Source: Olsenella sp. (GTDB taxonomy: Bacteria > Actinomycetota > Coriobacteriia > Coriobacteriales > Atopobiaceae). Taken from it: a DNA stretch of 64,000 bases. Both the position numbers and the translations under genes were made by a program. The notes under the pieces were generated by a model. That model was not told the DNA's origin, made no database searches, and worked only from the letters and a program-made list of their open reading frames with translations. Below, one piece after another: positions 63,647 through 64,000 of this stretch. The stretch lies in contig JALCMG010000004.1 in the NCBI GenBank assembly GCA_022648325.1, positions 145,608 to 209,607 on the forward strand. Reading direction: 5' to 3'. Position 1 is the first letter of the stretch. Every line of letters begins with the position of its first letter.

Positions 63647-64000
63647 CTGGCGTTCGCCTCGTGGAAACGGAACTTCTGCCAGGGCTTGATGGTATCAATC
63701 AGGAAGAGCTCCTTCTCGGGGATGTGGCCAACAACGTTGCTCATGCCACTGTTTCTCATATCGCTTCGCGCAATTTGCAGTTCGCCGGCATAGTGGCCGT
63801 ACTCGCTGCTCTCGATGACAACGTCTCCGCGATGGATGGTCTCCGGAGCATCCAGCAAGGCAAAGTGGTGCCCGCGGTACTTCACGCGGCTCTGAGTTGA
63901 CCTGATGAAGTTCTCGGAGACATCGCCCCTGTTGAAGTGCAGCTCGTCAAGGACGATAGAGCGCTCGACTTCCGGCAGCCCCTCGGCGAGCACGACGCCA
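63643..64000 (-). CDS. mupG: MupG-type 6-phospho-N-acetylmuramidase (DUF871), C-terminal part
   Basis: The last 118 codons; the rest lies beyond the window. DUF871 C-terminal signature: VLDELHFNRGDVSENFIRST, TQSRVKYRGHHFA, GDVVIESSEYGHYAGELQIA, NVVGHIPEKELFLID and PWQKFRFHE. MupG cleaves MurNAc-6-P-GlcNAc disaccharides inside the cell. It heads the mupG-murK-anmK series for reuse of muropeptide sugars. Confidence 0.88.
   Translation of the reverse strand, partial: GVVLAEGLPEVERSIVLDELHFNRGDVSENFIRSTQSRVKYRGHHFALLDAPETIHRGDVVIESSEYGHYAGELQIARSDMRNSGMSNVVGHIPEKELFLIDTIKPWQKFRFHEANAR

Overview
The window comes from a GC-rich actinobacterium. Gene content and protein style fit the class Coriobacteriia, most likely an Atopobiaceae (Olsenella/Atopobium-like) chromosome. 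This placement rests on recognising protein families by eye, not on a database search. Nearly all of the window is dense housekeeping sequence with short intergenic gaps and many 4-bp ATGA/GTGA overlaps.

Layout. 0-1.3 kb: a truncated Gfo/Idh/MocA oxidoreductase and nanE (amino-sugar catabolism). 1.5-7.4 kb: a secreted propeller-like protein, uvrC, an ATP-grasp ligase, tRNA-Asn and a FemAB-type peptidoglycan-bridge transferase. 7.4-15.5 kb: a complete histidine pathway read leftward, hisZG-hisD-hisC-hisB-hisH-hisA-hisF-hisI-hisE, in which HisZ and HisG form one fused protein. 15.8-20.9 kb: murJ, ybaK, uvrA. 20.9-21.65 kb: a repeat-rich, partly AT-rich gap. 21.65-28.5 kb: a GtrA-like membrane protein, a GH3 beta-glucosidase with a membrane tail, and a LytTR response regulator with two sensor kinases, the second lacking its phospho-acceptor histidine. 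28.7-30.2 kb: a HEPN/MNT pair and a double-cupin protein.

30.4-35.67 kb: a 5.3-kb integrative element inserted in the 3' end of tRNA-Thr(CGU). It is bounded by 47-nt direct repeats and carries a tyrosine integrase, an excisionase-like protein, a phage-replication-like protein, a TerS-like protein and several unknown proteins, but no virion genes. It looks like a very small phage satellite or a decayed prophage and is the main accessory region.

36-64 kb: mostly leftward housekeeping genes. These include a spermidine-synthase-like protein, a DUF523-purine nucleoside phosphorylase fusion, a SurA-like lipid-anchored or membrane chaperone, a NYN-LOTUS protein, a beta-hydroxyacid dehydrogenase with a Cys/His metal-binding tail, degV, hpf, comF, tatD-rsmA-metG, a HerA-like ATPase, rsmI with a catalytically dead GH5 homologue, queD, ricT-holB-tmk, an SDR, hydrolases, and at the right edge mupG-murK-anmK for cell-wall sugar recovery.

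Several families of short dispersed palindromic elements lie between genes: a four-copy 23-nt symmetrical array, a 58-nt stem-loop in two copies, a 46-nt hairpin in three copies, a 154-bp MITE-like element and a 61-bp tandem terminator-like repeat. These and the tRNA-Thr element are the least explained parts of the window.
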